From positions 434,001 to 498,000 of the forward strand of contig CBDHFX010000002.1 of assembly GCA_965262845.1 (NCBI GenBank): 64,000 nucleotides of DNA. Direction: 5' to 3'. Numbering within the stretch: the first letter of the stretch is position 1; each line of letters opens with the position of its first letter. Of the stretch, positions 1 through 9,230 are shown piece by piece. A program made the position numbers and the translations under genes. The stretch comes from ECT2AJA-044 sp965262845. GTDB lineage: Bacteria > Bacteroidota > Bacteroidia > Flavobacteriales > ECT2AJA-044. The notes below the pieces were generated by a model that saw only the letters and a list, made by a program, of their open reading frames with translations, was not told the DNA's origin and ran no database searches.

Positions 1-77
1 TGGGCATTTAAGCTAGCGGTGCTCCCCATTAGCAGCAGGGAGAACATCAATGGATAAAAGTGAGATCTTGTTTTCAT
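1..77 (-). CDS. N-terminal fragment of an exported protein (cut by window edge)
   Basis: The ATG on the minus strand at 77-75 opens a frame that runs off the window start. The 25 visible residues are a typical signal peptide: MKTR, then the hydrophobic stretch FYPLMFSLLLMGS, then a small-residue TASLNA cleavage region. It lies downstream of clpC on the same strand with about 95 bp between. The mature protein cannot be seen, so no function is assigned. Confidence 0.6.
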   Translation of the reverse strand, partial: MKTRSHFYPLMFSLLLMGSTASLNA

Positions 78-171
78 GATTTGAAATGGTTTTATTGTTG
101 TTTGTTTTGCAAGGTAAAAAAGTTTCGCAAAAACCAAATACAGGCAGACCTGAGGTTTTTGCATTAGGTCA

Positions 172-2763
172 TTAATTTTCCTTTTCGCTCCTGGCAGGAT
201 CTTCTTTTTTCTCCCCGGAAGGCCCTGTCCGTTTTTTTACAGACACCTTCACTTCCGAGTTTTTTTCATCAAAGTCAACGATTACCCTGTCTCCTTCGGA
301 AATACCTGAGCTGATGATCTCCTCCGCAAGCGGGTCCTCGATATAGCGCTGGATCGCGCGTTTCAGGGGACGTACCCCAAAGTCCCGGTTAAACCCTTTT
401 TCGGCGATGAGTTCCCTGGTCTTTTGGGTCAGTTCCACCTTGTATCCCAGTTCTGCAATACGCTGGTACAACCTGGCCAGTTCGAGGTCAATGATCCTGG
501 AAATATCCTCTTTGGTCAGGTGATTGAATAAAACCACATCATCAATCCGGTTGAGGAATTCCGGTGCAAAAGCCTTTTTAAGCGCTCCTTCGATCACGCT
601 TTTGGTAAGCGCATCCATGCCTTCCTGACGGGCAGTGGTGCTGAACCCAACTCCCTGGCCAAAGTCCTTCAGCTGGCGCGAACCGATGTTGGAGGTCATG
701 ATCACAATGGTGTTCCTGAAGTCCACCCTGCGACCAAGGCTATCGGTCATAACCCCATCGTCCAATGCCTGAAGCAGTAAATTGAATACATCGGGGTGTG
801 CCTTCTCGATCTCGTCAAGCAGGACCACACTGTAGGGCTTACGGCGCACTTTTTCCGTGAGCTGGCCTCCTTCCTCGTAACCGACATACCCCGGAGGCGC
901 GCCGATCAAGCGGGACACGGCGAACTTTTCCATGTATTCGCTCATATCAATACGGATCAGGGCGTCGTCCGTATCAAAAAGTTTCGAGCTCAAGGCCTTG
1001 GCCAGTTCGGTCTTTCCAACTCCGGTAGGGCCCAGGAAGATGAAACTACCGATTGGCTTATGCGGGTCTTTAAGCCCCGCACGATTCCGTTGAATGGCCC
1101 TGACCACCTTGTCAACAGCATCCTTTTGACCGATTACCTGATCACTGAGCTCACTGGCCATATTCCTGAGCCTGCTGACCTCGTTCCGGGCGATCCGCTG
1201 AACCGGGATACCGGTCATCATGGCCACGACTTCGGCAACGTTTTCCTCACTGACCGTCTCACGATGGCTACGCACCTCTCTTTCCCACCCGCGTTTTGCT
1301 GTTTCCAATTCAGCTTCGATACGCTTTTCATCGTCCCGGAGCCGGGCGGCCTCTTCATATTTCTGGCGCTTAACGACCTGGATCTTTTCAGTACGAATAA
1401 GTTCAAGGTCCTTTTCCAGTTTCACAACTGTTTCCGGAACGCGTATATTGGAAATATGGACCCTGCTGCCCGCTTCGTCAAGCGCATCGATCGCCTTGTC
1501 TGGCAGGAACCGGTCGCTGACATATCGGGCCGTCAGGCTCACACAGGCTTCCAGTGCATCATCGGTGTAGTCCACATTGTGGTGATCTTCATAGCGCTCC
1601 CGGATATTTCTGAGGATCTCGAGCGTTTCATCCGGCGATGTAGGTTCCACCATGACCTTTTGGAAGCGGCGCTCCAGGGCGCCGTCCTTTTCGATTGACT
1701 GGCGGTATTCGTCAAGGGTTGTGGCGCCGATGCACTGGATCTCGCCCCGTGCCAGGGCCGGTTTGAACATATTGCTGGCATCAAGGGAGCCCGCAGCACC
1801 TCCGGCACCCACTATCGTGTGGATCTCGTCAATGAACAGGATGATATCGCTATTTTTTTCGAGTTCGTTCATGACCGCCTTCATGCGTTCTTCGAACTGA
1901 CCGCGGTATTTTGTGCCTGCGACCAGTGAGGCGAGGTCAAGGGTGATCACCCGCTTGTCGAACAATATACGTGATACCTTGCGCTTCACGATGCGGAGTG
2001 CAAGCCCTTCGGCAATGGCCGATTTACCAACACCGGGCTCTCCAATGAGCAGGGGATTGTTCTTTTTGCGCCGGCTGAGGATCTGGGATACGCGTTCGAT
2101 CTCCTTTTTGCGTCCTACCACCGGATCAAGCTTGTCACCCTCAGCGAGCCTGGTCAGGTCGCGACCGAAATTATCGAGCACCGGTGTGCCCGATTTCGGA
2201 TCTGATTTCTTTTTCGCGCCTCCGGAACTGAACGGATTGCTTTTTCCCTCGTTTTCAAGATCGCCATCGTCCTTATCGGAGAAGGGCAGATCGGCCATTG
2301 GCTTATTTCCCAAACTGGAGTCCTCGCTATAGTGCGCCTGATACTCTTCCTTCACTTTATCATAATCCACCCCGCTTTGTTTTAGGATGCGGGACACGGG
2401 ATCGTCTTCGTTTCGCAGGATACAAAGGAGCAGATGCGAAGTGCCGATCACGCAGCTTTTGAACAGCTTGGCTTCCAGGAAGGTCGTTTTCAAGGCCTTC
2501 TCGGCCTGACGGGTCAGCGGTAGGTTAGCCCGCCTGCTCACCCTGGTCGTAAGATTGCCTTTGCTGACCGACTCGATCTTTTTGCGAAAGGCGGGGAGGT
2601 CAATGCCAAGAGATCCGAGGATCTCGATAGCGATCCCTTCACCTTCGCGGATCAAACCGAGCATCAAATGTTCCGTGCCGATATAATCGTGGCCCAGGCG
2701 AAGAGCTTCCTCCTTGCTGTAGCTGATCACATCCTTGACCCGGGGTGAAAAATTTTCATCCAT
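172..2763 (-). CDS. clpC: ATP-dependent Clp protease ATP-binding subunit ClpC
   Basis: An 863-residue AAA+ unfoldase that feeds substrates to ClpP in the cytoplasm. Seen in order: a double Clp_N repeat (about 1-150), NBD1 with Walker A GEPGVGKS at 241-248 and Walker B IDEIH, a central UVR-like coiled segment (EEAARLRDDEKR, near 460), and NBD2 with GPTGVGKTELAKAL. The FGQGVGFS segment near the ClpP-docking loop matches ClpC. Length is normal for the family. It ends in a charged Lys/Glu-rich tail. The ATG at 2763 follows a 5' leader containing a perfect inverted repeat and a Bacteroidota -7 box. Confidence 0.97.
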   Translation of the reverse strand: MDENFSPRVKDVISYSKEEALRLGHDYIGTEHLMLGLIREGEGIAIEILGSLGIDLPAFRKKIESVSKGNLTTRVSRRANLPLTRQAEKALKTTFLEAKLFKSCVIGTSHLLLCILRNEDDPVSRILKQSGVDYDKVKEEYQAHYSEDSSLGNKPMADLPFSDKDDGDLENEGKSNPFSSGGAKKKSDPKSGTPVLDNFGRDLTRLAEGDKLDPVVGRKKEIERVSQILSRRKKNNPLLIGEPGVGKSAIAEGLALRIVKRKVSRILFDKRVITLDLASLVAGTKYRGQFEERMKAVMNELEKNSDIILFIDEIHTIVGAGGAAGSLDASNMFKPALARGEIQCIGATTLDEYRQSIEKDGALERRFQKVMVEPTSPDETLEILRNIRERYEDHHNVDYTDDALEACVSLTARYVSDRFLPDKAIDALDEAGSRVHISNIRVPETVVKLEKDLELIRTEKIQVVKRQKYEEAARLRDDEKRIEAELETAKRGWEREVRSHRETVSEENVAEVVAMMTGIPVQRIARNEVSRLRNMASELSDQVIGQKDAVDKVVRAIQRNRAGLKDPHKPIGSFIFLGPTGVGKTELAKALSSKLFDTDDALIRIDMSEYMEKFAVSRLIGAPPGYVGYEEGGQLTEKVRRKPYSVVLLDEIEKAHPDVFNLLLQALDDGVMTDSLGRRVDFRNTIVIMTSNIGSRQLKDFGQGVGFSTTARQEGMDALTKSVIEGALKKAFAPEFLNRIDDVVLFNHLTKEDISRIIDLELARLYQRIAELGYKVELTQKTRELIAEKGFNRDFGVRPLKRAIQRYIEDPLAEEIISSGISEGDRVIVDFDEKNSEVKVSVKKRTGPSGEKKEDPARSEKEN

Positions 2764-2783
2764 TTTATCTGCCTGCTATTTCA

Positions 2784-2805
2784 GGGGTAACACCTCGGTT
2801 ACCCC
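2784..2805 (-). promoter_or_regulatory. Perfect inverted repeat in the clpC leader
   Basis: GGGGTAAC-N6-GTTACCCC, a perfect 8-bp inverted repeat, lies between the likely clpC promoter (2818-2825) and the clpC start. It could be a repressor operator or a 5'-UTR hairpin. No CtsR or HrcA consensus is recognised, so the binding factor is unknown. Confidence 0.4.
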
Positions 2806-2817
2806 AGGGGTTTAGAT

Positions 2818-2825
2818 CAAATGTA
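2818..2825 (-). promoter_or_regulatory. Candidate -7 box for clpC
   Basis: Read on the minus strand this is TACATTTG, an exact match to the Bacteroidota -7 consensus TAnnTTTG, 55 bp upstream of the clpC start. A clear -33 TTG at the expected spacing was not found. Confidence 0.45.
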
Positions 2826-2980
2826 GCCAAAACGTCCGTATAACGATTTTTGAGCCAGGATCATTTTATCAACACGGCTGTGTGCAAAAAAGATGTCAAT
2901 TTTCATGCCATTCCATTCCGCTGACAGAAATTCCTTTTCTACATTCGTATGCTAAATGGCTTTTCTGATAACCAGGGAAA

Positions 2981-5467
2981 ATGAGTGAAGAAAGAATTGT
3001 GCCGATCAACATAGAAGAGGAAATGAAATCAGCCTACATTGATTATTCAATGTCGGTAATCGTTTCCAGGGCCCTTCCTGATGTACGTGATGGATTGAAG
3101 CCCGTACACCGGAGAATTCTGTTTGGGATGTATGAGCTGGGGGTCCTGTCGAGCCGCCCATACAAGAAATCGGCCCGTATTGTAGGGGAGGTGCTCGGCA
3201 AGTTCCACCCACATGGCGACACAGCTGTATACGACGCCATGGTCCGTATGGCCCAGCCCTGGTCGCTCCGCTACATGATGGTTGACGGGCAGGGCAACTT
3301 CGGTTCCGTAGACGGTGATGGTCCGGCCGCCATGCGTTATACCGAGGCCCGGCTCCAAAAGCTGGCAGAGGAAATGCTGACGGATATCGACAAGGGTACG
3401 GTTGACCACCAGCTGAATTTCGACGACACGATCGAAGAACCGAACGTGCTTCCTTCCAGGATCCCGAACCTCCTGGTGAACGGTGCCTCCGGTATTGCAG
3501 TAGGCATGGCCACCAATATGCCACCGCACAATTTGAGTGAGGTGGTGGATGGAACCTGCGCTTATATCGACAACAGGGAGATCGGATCCGAAGAACTGAT
3601 CCAGTATGTTAAGGCACCCGACTTCCCGACTGGTGGGGTTATCTACGGTTATGAGGGCGTTAGGGAAGCCTTCGGCACCGGCAGGGGCCGAATTGTCCTG
3701 AGGGCCAATGCCAATACCGAAGAAATTGACGGTCGTGAAGCCATTGTGGTGACCGAGATCCCCTATCAGGTGAATAAGGCCGACATGATCAGGAAAACGG
3801 CCGACCTCGTGAACGAAAAAAAGATCGAAGGTATTTCGGATATCCGGGACGAAAGTGACCGCAGTGGCATGCGCATCGTATACATCCTAAAACGCGATGC
3901 CATCCCCAACATCGTATTAAACACCCTTTTTAAGTATACGGCGCTACAGACATCGTTCAGTGTGAACAATATCGCCCTGGTGGGCGGAAGGCCCAGGCAG
4001 CTCGATCTAAAGGATATGATCGGTCATTTTGTCGATCACCGTCACGAGATCGTCGTCCGTCGGACAAAACATGAGCTGGATCAGGCCGAAAAGCGCGCAC
4101 ATGTCCTGGAAGGACTGTTGGTTGCCCTGGATCACCTGGATGCTGTAATTGCCCTGATCCGCGCAAGCCGAACGCCTGAAGATGCGCGCAACGGGTTAAT
4201 GGATGAATTCGATCTGAGCGAGGTCCAGGCGCGTGCAATCCTCGATATGCGCCTGCAAAAACTGACCGGGCTGGAGCGCGGGAAGATCAGAGAAGAGCAT
4301 GCCGAATTGATAAAGACCATTGAGTACCTGCGTTCGATCCTCGGCAATGAGGATATGAGAATGCAGATCATCAAGGATGAACTCATTGAAATAAAGGAAA
4401 AATACGGTGATGAACGCCGTACCCAGATCAACTACGCCGGTGGAGATCTCAATATTGAGGACATGATCCCAGACGAAGACGTGGTGATCACCATCTCCCA
4501 CCTGGGTTATATCAAGCGCACCCCGCTGACGGAATACCGCAAGCAGAGGAGGGGAGGGGTGGGGCACCGTGGGGTTTCGACCCGTGGCGAGGATTTTCTG
4601 GAGCACCTCTTTGTGGCGAGTAACCACAATTACCTTCTTTTCTTTACAGAGCAGGGTCGCTGTTTCTGGCTCCGGGTATTTGAAATTCCGGAAGGAGGAA
4701 AAGGTTCCAGGGGCAGGGCTATCCAAAACCTGATCAATATACCGACCGACGATAAGGTCAGGGCCTTTATTAATGTGATCTCCTTAAAGGACAGTGAATA
4801 TGTGAATGGTCACTACATCATGATGTGCACCAGGGGAGGACAGGTGAAGAAGACCCCCCTGGAAGCGTATTCGCGTCCCCGCCAGAATGGTATCAAGGCT
4901 ATTACCATACGTGAAGGAGACACCTTGCTGGAAGCGAAGCTCACCACCGGAGACAGTGAGATCCTCATGGCTGCGCGGAATGGAAAGGCCATTCGTTTTG
5001 ACGAATCGTTGGTACGGCCGATGGGGCGGACCGCTTCAGGAGTTCGGGGCATGCTCCTGAATGGAGCCGACGATGAAGTCGTTGGTATGGTGTGTGTGAA
5101 TGACCCTGGGTCCGATATTCTGGTCGTTAGCGAACGCGGCTACGGAAAACGGACCAACGTTGATGACTACCGGAAAACGAACCGTGGTGGAAAAGGTGTT
5201 AAGACCCTGAACATAACGAAGAAAACCGGAGCGTTGATATCGATCAAGAACGTCGTCGATACGGATGACCTCATGATCATCAATAAAAGCGGCATCACCA
5301 TTCGTCAGGGAGTTAGGGAACTCCGGGTGATGGGGCGTGCAACCCAGGGGGTTCGGCTCATTAATCTGCGCGATGGAGATGAGATCGCAGCGGTCACCAA
5401 GGTGGTCATAGAAGAGGAGGAACTGCCGGAAGAAGAACCCCCTGCCGGCCAGGATCCCGGATCATGA
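2981..5467 (+). CDS. gyrA: DNA gyrase subunit A
   Basis: An 828-residue type IIA topoisomerase subunit that introduces negative supercoils with GyrB. The catalytic tyrosine is Y120 in AAMRYTEARL; the quinolone-resistance region reads GKFHPHGDTAVYD, with Thr81 at the position of E. coli Ser83 and Asp85 at that of Asp87. The C-terminal half carries the beta-pinwheel repeats, with the GyrA-box region degenerate (QRRGGVGHRG). It ends with an acidic tail. The start follows a short intergenic region with a near-consensus -7 box TACATTCG at 2940. ParC is possible, but the pinwheel and acidic tail favour GyrA. Confidence 0.95.
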   Translation: MSEERIVPINIEEEMKSAYIDYSMSVIVSRALPDVRDGLKPVHRRILFGMYELGVLSSRPYKKSARIVGEVLGKFHPHGDTAVYDAMVRMAQPWSLRYMMVDGQGNFGSVDGDGPAAMRYTEARLQKLAEEMLTDIDKGTVDHQLNFDDTIEEPNVLPSRIPNLLVNGASGIAVGMATNMPPHNLSEVVDGTCAYIDNREIGSEELIQYVKAPDFPTGGVIYGYEGVREAFGTGRGRIVLRANANTEEIDGREAIVVTEIPYQVNKADMIRKTADLVNEKKIEGISDIRDESDRSGMRIVYILKRDAIPNIVLNTLFKYTALQTSFSVNNIALVGGRPRQLDLKDMIGHFVDHRHEIVVRRTKHELDQAEKRAHVLEGLLVALDHLDAVIALIRASRTPEDARNGLMDEFDLSEVQARAILDMRLQKLTGLERGKIREEHAELIKTIEYLRSILGNEDMRMQIIKDELIEIKEKYGDERRTQINYAGGDLNIEDMIPDEDVVITISHLGYIKRTPLTEYRKQRRGGVGHRGVSTRGEDFLEHLFVASNHNYLLFFTEQGRCFWLRVFEIPEGGKGSRGRAIQNLINIPTDDKVRAFINVISLKDSEYVNGHYIMMCTRGGQVKKTPLEAYSRPRQNGIKAITIREGDTLLEAKLTTGDSEILMAARNGKAIRFDESLVRPMGRTASGVRGMLLNGADDEVVGMVCVNDPGSDILVVSERGYGKRTNVDDYRKTNRGGKGVKTLNITKKTGALISIKNVVDTDDLMIINKSGITIRQGVRELRVMGRATQGVRLINLRDGDEIAAVTKVVIEEEELPEEEPPAGQDPGS

Positions 5468-5579
5468 GCCTCATATCTGGCATGGGAATGGGTTGTTTCT
5501 TAACGAAACGAACTTTTTGTAGGCAGAATAGTGTTATTTTGTGCCCCGTAAATCTTGTGGGACCAATTCAAACATTGTC

Positions 5580-6764
5580 ATGAAAAGAATAGTGATCCTG
5601 TTTGTCGCTCTTTTTGCCAGTGCGGCATCTATGGCTCAGGGAGCTGCAACCAGTACTGCGATCATTCGCTTAAACGCGAATGATTGTATGGGAGCGAAGG
5701 AATACATAGATCAGGCCTACGATGAAGTACTGAAAAATCGTGCCGAAGGCAAGGAAATGAAATCCAGGATCGAAGCCAAGTTCTGGTACCACCGTGCCTT
5801 GATCTACAATCAGTGTATCTCCCGTTCAGAAGATCCGCAATTTGCACCCTACAAAGCTATGGCACTGGGTACGGCTGCCGAAGCCCTGGAGGAGTTGTTC
5901 GGGGTGGACGAAAAGGGTACCTATGAAAAAGATGGTAAAATGCTCTACGTTCAGGTGATCGCCGGATATATCAACAGAGCCTTTGATCAAATTGATTCCA
6001 GGGAATATATCGCTGCCAAAGATGATTTTGAGCGTGCCTACAAGCTCAAAATGGATCCGATCATTGGAGAGATCGACACAACGATCCTGTACAACGCTGC
6101 CCTGATGGCCCAGTATGGAAAGGACTACGGCGAGGCGGCCCGTTTGAACCGTATGCTGATCGATCTGGAATACCAGGGAGCCCAAACCTATGTGAACCTG
6201 AGCCGGATATACAGGAATATGGAAGACGCAGAGAGCGCTATTGCGGTCGTACGTGAAGGGCGTGAAAAATATCCGCTTGACGGGAACCTGCTAATTGAAG
6301 AGGTAAACTACCACATCGGAAAAGGCGACGATAAAAAAGCCATGGAGACCCTGAACTTAGCTGTGGAAGCTGATCCGGACAATGCGCTTTTGTGGAATGC
6401 ACTCGGCACCATTCAATTGAGATTAAAAAATGGAGAGGCAGCCATGAACGCTCTTTTAAGGGCCATTGAGCTCAGCGATTCTTTAGCGGAGGCTCATTAT
6501 TCACTTGGCGTTATTTGGGTGGAAAAAGCCAACGATATGGTGGAAAAGCTGAATGCAGAAGGAGTGTCTGACAAGGAATACGAGGCTTTGAAGGCGGAGC
6601 AGATCGGATACTTTGAAAGCTGTCTGCCGTATTTCGAGCGTGCACTTGAGCTGGAACCGGAAGATCAACTGACACTGAATGCCCTGAAGATGGTATACTA
6701 CAAGCTCGATATGACGGATCAATCCATGGAAATGAAAAAGCGCCTGGACGCTCTTGGGAGATAA
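5580..6764 (+). CDS. Exported tetratricopeptide-repeat protein
   Basis: A 394-residue protein starting MKRIVILFVALFASAAS followed by MAQG, a clear signal peptide cut around Ala-Gln. This start is preferred to an upstream in-frame ATG at 5541 because it places the signal peptide at the N-terminus. The N-terminal half contains a long helical segment; TPR units are clear from about residue 190 on (ALLWNALGTIQLRLKNGEA, SLAEAHYSLGVIW). Bacteroidota place many such proteins in the periplasm as scaffolds. The partner is unknown. It sits 113 bp after gyrA on the same strand but has its own promoter-like stretch near 5510-5545. Confidence 0.8.
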   Translation: MKRIVILFVALFASAASMAQGAATSTAIIRLNANDCMGAKEYIDQAYDEVLKNRAEGKEMKSRIEAKFWYHRALIYNQCISRSEDPQFAPYKAMALGTAAEALEELFGVDEKGTYEKDGKMLYVQVIAGYINRAFDQIDSREYIAAKDDFERAYKLKMDPIIGEIDTTILYNAALMAQYGKDYGEAARLNRMLIDLEYQGAQTYVNLSRIYRNMEDAESAIAVVREGREKYPLDGNLLIEEVNYHIGKGDDKKAMETLNLAVEADPDNALLWNALGTIQLRLKNGEAAMNALLRAIELSDSLAEAHYSLGVIWVEKANDMVEKLNAEGVSDKEYEALKAEQIGYFESCLPYFERALELEPEDQLTLNALKMVYYKLDMTDQSMEMKKRLDALGR

Positions 6765-6861
6765 TTCAGGTACGGTTCATGACCTGTCGGGGAAGGGAAA
6801 GTTTTGGTTGGTATGTTTTTTATTTTTATTTAACATAATATTAATTATAGGACACTCATTT

Positions 6862-6869
6862 TATTTTTG
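6862..6869 (+). promoter_or_regulatory. Candidate -7 box TATTTTTG
   Basis: An exact TAnnTTTG match lies 45 bp upstream of the chosen start of the LPP20-like gene. The preceding 60 bp are AT-rich. Confidence 0.45.
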
Positions 6870-6913
6870 GCACGGTTTTTAGTCCATTGCTGGTGTATCA
6901 AACCTCTACCGGA

Positions 6914-7465
6914 ATGAAAGCGAAGAGCTATATTTTTCCCCTTGTCCTAATTCTCCTGTCCGGCGCTGCACAGATCAGTTGCAAGGGTGCCTACGGCACG
7001 AAGGTCAGGCAACCCCTCAGCGGAAGTAAGTACGAAAGTGACAGAAAGTGGTTTCGGGCCGTAGGCTCCGGAGAAAGCGTTAAGGATCATATTGCGCGCA
7101 GCAAGGCAGAGCTCGACGCCAGGCAGCGTCTGGCTTCTCAGGTCAGTACGGGTATGCGTCAGGTGGCAGATCAGTACCTTGGTCAAACCGCAAACATGGA
7201 AAACGCCGATATAGCTGATAAATTCCAGAGCCTGGTGCGGGAAGTCATGCATACGCCAATCGCGGACCTTCGCAAGTTTGATGAAGCTGTTTTTTTAAAG
7301 GATGAGGGTAGCTATCGCGTATTTGTCGCGTATGAGATCCGAAAAAGGGACATGCTGAAATTCATGAAAAAGCAGGCACAGCTCAATGAAAAGATCAGCG
7401 ACCTTACCAGAAAGCGCATGGAAGCGATCATTGACAAGGAACTGGAAGAGTACGAAGACGATTAG
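6914..7465 (+). CDS. LPP20-like exported protein
   Basis: The likely product is 183 residues from the ATG at 6914, which gives a signal sequence MKAKSYIFPLVLILLSG ending AAQISC-KG; the Cys could be a lipid attachment site, although the lipobox is weak. An upstream ATG at 6887 adds nine residues without a signal character. The central part (EYD..AVGSGESVKDHIARSKAELDAR-like layout, then the strand YRVFVAYEIRK) resembles the LPP20 fold found in small outer-membrane lipoproteins. The C-terminus is helical and charged. No enzymatic motif is visible. Confidence 0.6.
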   Translation: MKAKSYIFPLVLILLSGAAQISCKGAYGTKVRQPLSGSKYESDRKWFRAVGSGESVKDHIARSKAELDARQRLASQVSTGMRQVADQYLGQTANMENADIADKFQSLVREVMHTPIADLRKFDEAVFLKDEGSYRVFVAYEIRKRDMLKFMKKQAQLNEKISDLTRKRMEAIIDKELEEYEDD

Positions 7466-7499
7466 TGCATTCCCAGCCCCCCCGTTCATGAAAAACGAG

Positions 7500-7820
7500 C
7501 TAGCTATGAGGCGCTCCCTTGGGGTCTTTTTGGAGCACGTTCAGGGGTAGCTTGTGCCCGGTAATATCCAGGGAGATAAAGTATGCTTCCATCATATTTT
7601 TGATCCGGATGTATTCGGCGCCCGACTTACCCTGGAGCTCATTAAAGTACGCATCCAGCCGGGCTATATTCCTTTTCATATTCCCGACCATGTCGTACTT
7701 TCCATAAACGGCATCCGGTTCGTTGCCCGTATATTCCTTTTCGAAGTCCTTTACTTTCGACTTCCAGTCGTCGATCTGCTGCTTCAGTTTGGCAACGCGG
7801 AGTTCTTGTGCTTCTGACAC
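7500..7820 (-). CDS. Small coiled-coil protein of unknown function
   Basis: A 106-residue, charged, largely helical protein (AKLKQQIDDWKSKVKDFEKEY at the N-terminus suggests a short coiled coil). No signal peptide, membrane segment or catalytic motif is seen. It converges with the LPP20-like gene, ending 34 bp from it. I do not recognise the family; coding is supported by length, charge pattern and lack of a better frame. Confidence 0.55.
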   Translation of the reverse strand: MSEAQELRVAKLKQQIDDWKSKVKDFEKEYTGNEPDAVYGKYDMVGNMKRNIARLDAYFNELQGKSGAEYIRIKNMMEAYFISLDITGHKLPLNVLQKDPKGAPHS

Positions 7821-8024
7821 GGTTTATAGCCTTTTTGTTCGGGGCAAAAATAAAAAATTGAGCTCACGATGCCCAACCGAGCACGAGGCGTATGGCCAGG
7901 GACCCGGTATGATCTGTTTCGTGACCGCCTGCACAAAATTGCTAACTTAGCTAAATGGAAAAACGGTTCGGACGACCGAGACAACTATAGAATGGAATAG
8001 CCTTTTGAAATCTATTCACAGAGT

Positions 8025-9230
8025 ATGAAAAAATTTACAGATCAGGAACTGCTGAAGTTGTTGGACGGTTCGGAATCCGATCATGTGGAATATAAAAGTT
8101 CGTTCAAAGGCGATATGCGTAATAAAGTCCGAAAAACAGTATGCGCTTTCGCCAATGACCTACCTGATAATGGACCCGGGGTCTTGTTTATTGGAGCAAA
8201 TGATGACGGGTCGCCTTCGAACGAGCCCATTACAGATGAGGTATTGCGAAATCTTTCAGATATAGCAAGCGATGGAAAAATCATGCCCTTACCCACTCTT
8301 TTTATCAAAAAACGCAAGTTGAAGGGAGCGGATATGGCCGTTGTTACGGTTATGCCGTCGGATATACCCCCCGTGAAATACGAAGGGCGCATCTGGATCC
8401 GTACGGGGCCACGACTGCGTATTGCCAGCGAACAGGAAGAACGCGTTCTAAATGAAAGACGCCGACACAAAGACATTCCGTTTGATATGCAACCCATTCC
8501 AACAGCCAGGCTAAGTGATCTTGATCGCAGCATCTTCGAAAACCAATACCTACCGCAAGCCTTTGCAGAAGAAGTACTTGAGCAAAATGATCGCAGTTAT
8601 GAACAAAGGCTGGCATCCTGCCGTATGGTTGCATCCCCGGATGATGCCATACCAACCGTGACGGGACTGCTGGCAATAGGAAAAAGTCCGCAGGATTTTC
8701 TGCGCGGTGCCTATATACAATTTCTGAGAATAAGTGGCACTGAGCTAGCCGACCCCGTTGTTGATGCGGAAGAGATTACCGGCAACATTGTTAACGTGCT
8801 GCGCAGAACCGAGGAAAAACTAAAAGCGCATAATCGAACAGCCGTCAACATTTCTGCAGCACCCACCCATCAGATATCGTCATCCTATCCACATGTGGCC
8901 CTGCAGCAAATCCTGTATAATGCCGTACTGCATCGCACATACGAGAAGACAAATGCACCGGTACGTATCTATTGGTTTAACGATCGTATTGAAATGATCA
9001 GCCCAGGCGGACCCTATGGGAGGGTCACAACAGATAACTTTGGCCAGCCTGGTATAACGGATTACCGAAATCCGGGTATAGCAGATGTATTGAAAACCTT
9101 TGGTTTTGTCCAGCGTTTTGGCCGCGGCATAAACACTGCAAACAAGGAAATGGAAAAAAATGGCAACCCTCCTCTGGAATTTGAACCATCTCAGAGTATT
9201 GTTGTATGTGCATTCCGAAGCAAGATATGA
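8025..9230 (+). CDS. AlbA_2 (Schlafen-type) DNA-binding domain / GHKL-like ATPase protein
   Basis: A 401-residue protein. Residues about 10-150 form an AlbA_2/Schlafen-type domain (DHVEYKSSF, then FANDLPDNGPGVLFIGAND and the RTGPRLRIAS segment). The C-terminal part resembles the ATP-binding domain of RecG-like regulators (HVALQQILYNAVLHRTYE, then NDRIEMISPGGPYG). Such proteins are annotated as putative transcriptional regulators or defence components. Its stop overlaps the start of the ParA-like gene (ATGA at 9227-9230), so the two are very likely co-translated and functionally linked. No known named system is claimed. Confidence 0.75.
   Translation: MKKFTDQELLKLLDGSESDHVEYKSSFKGDMRNKVRKTVCAFANDLPDNGPGVLFIGANDDGSPSNEPITDEVLRNLSDIASDGKIMPLPTLFIKKRKLKGADMAVVTVMPSDIPPVKYEGRIWIRTGPRLRIASEQEERVLNERRRHKDIPFDMQPIPTARLSDLDRSIFENQYLPQAFAEEVLEQNDRSYEQRLASCRMVASPDDAIPTVTGLLAIGKSPQDFLRGAYIQFLRISGTELADPVVDAEEITGNIVNVLRRTEEKLKAHNRTAVNISAAPTHQISSSYPHVALQQILYNAVLHRTYEKTNAPVRIYWFNDRIEMISPGGPYGRVTTDNFGQPGITDYRNPGIADVLKTFGFVQRFGRGINTANKEMEKNGNPPLEFEPSQSIVVCAFRSKI

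Noticed and set aside
796..1698. Long plus-strand frame inside clpC
   Set aside because: Antisense shadow of a strongly conserved gene; high-GC third positions open the opposite frame.
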